DNA of 6,224 nucleotides from Cellvibrionales bacterium UBA1969 (GTDB taxonomy: Bacteria > Pseudomonadota > Gammaproteobacteria > Pseudomonadales > UBA7434). The notes beneath the pieces were generated by a model, which saw only the letters and a list, made by a program, of their open reading frames with translations, did no database searches and was not told where the DNA came from. The position numbers and the translations under genes are program-made. Shown here piece by piece: positions 5,895 through 6,224 of this stretch. Position 1 is the first letter of the stretch, and every line of letters starts with the position of its first letter. The stretch is from NCBI GenBank assembly GCA_002339085.1, contig DDDX01000021.1, positions 1 through 6,224 on the forward strand, read 5' to 3'.

Positions 5895-6224
5895 CTAACT
5901 TTTCACCACAGCTGCGGTCATTCTAGAGACACAGCATAATTGCTCAGCGCTATTGTGAATCAAAATTTCCCAGACAGAACTTCGCTTGCCCAAATGAATC
6001 GGTTTAGTGACGGCGTTAAGATTCCAGTTCGTGAGGCCTTAAGGTGATTGGCGTTAATTTCTTGTCCTACACAGTAATATTGACGTTGGTCGACAGCAAA
6101 GTTTGCAGCATAGCTGGCCACTGTCTCGGCTAAGGCTATGCAGGCGCCCCCATGCACAAGGCCAAACGGTTGGTGTATGGTGGGCCTAACTGGCATGACT
6201 GCCGTTAGCGAATCTTCCCCGATG
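5895..6224 (-). pseudogene. Hotdog thioesterase (YdiI/EntH/PaaI type), frameshifted and 5'-incomplete
   Basis: On the - strand the frame open at the window edge reads IGEDSLTAVMPV, HQPFGLVHGGACIALAETVA and YYCVGQEINANHLKASRTG. This matches E. coli YdiI, including the HGG motif and the catalytic Glu of LAET. The match then leaves that frame, which drifts to a stop (5958-5960). In another frame it resumes at once: AVTKPIHLGKRSSVWEI, then QLCCVSRMTAAVVKS, ending at TAG (5895-5897). Supplying one base in the TTAAC/GCC junction at about 6013-6020 restores ILTAVTKP, so a single-base deletion is the simplest lesion. About 30 N-terminal residues lie beyond the window; the ATG at 6196 is internal. Relatives hydrolyse aryl- or acyl-CoA (DHNA-CoA in menaquinone synthesis, or misloaded EntB). 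It converges on the Tag-like pseudogene with 20 bases between. Confidence 0.85.

Noticed and set aside
1..6224. A novel defence, toxin-antitoxin, secondary-metabolite or mobile system
   Set aside because: The genes are housekeeping or small enzyme families with no functional linkage visible. There is no transposase, integrase, nuclease-helicase pair, CRISPR repeat or terminal inverted repeat.

Overview
The window reads as a chromosomal segment of a gammaproteobacterium. The best-matching genes (the guaA tail, alaA, msrB, a YdiI-type thioesterase) resemble gammaproteobacterial proteins; alaA in particular aligns almost residue for residue with my recollection of Escherichia coli AlaA. Base composition is moderate and the gene mix is housekeeping plus small accessory enzymes. 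A marine or aquatic host is a guess from overall flavour, and no genus can be assigned. I see no rRNA or tRNA gene, CRISPR array, insertion sequence or phage gene.

Layout. Bases 1-306 are the 3' end of guaA (GMP synthase). A 120-base gap with tandem TATAAT boxes follows, then an AT-rich SAM-dependent methyltransferase (427-1158) that looks compositionally foreign. Next come a DUF1295 membrane protein of the steroid 5-alpha-reductase-like superfamily (1217-2083), a 217-base gap with a well-signalled 28-codon small ORF (2158-2244), an aquaporin-family channel of the arsenic-linked AqpS type (2301-2957) and a small hotdog acyl-CoA thioesterase (2991-3341), all on the + strand. The alanine transaminase gene alaA lies on the - strand (3346-4560) and meets the thioesterase gene tail to tail with only 4 bases between. 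It is divergent from msrB (4751-5143) across a 190-base intergenic region that holds an imperfect direct repeat and an inverted repeat.

The right end contains two broken genes that converge. A Tag-family DNA-3-methyladenine glycosylase gene downstream of msrB (5161-5874, +) is interrupted by one in-frame TAG where the family normally has Trp. A YdiI/EntH-type hotdog thioesterase gene (5895-6224, -, 5' end outside the window) carries a one-base frameshift. In both, the reading frame beyond the lesion is still well conserved, so either the lesions are very recent or they are sequence errors.

Functionally this is a set of small, largely independent units: purine synthesis, alanine synthesis, methionine sulfoxide repair (MsrB), alkylated-base repair (broken Tag-like gene), acyl-CoA hydrolysis (two hotdog enzymes) and membrane transport. 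I found no convincing undescribed multi-gene system. The points most worth checking are the paired gene lesions, the channel's altered selectivity filter, the small ORF ahead of it, and the AT-rich methyltransferase.
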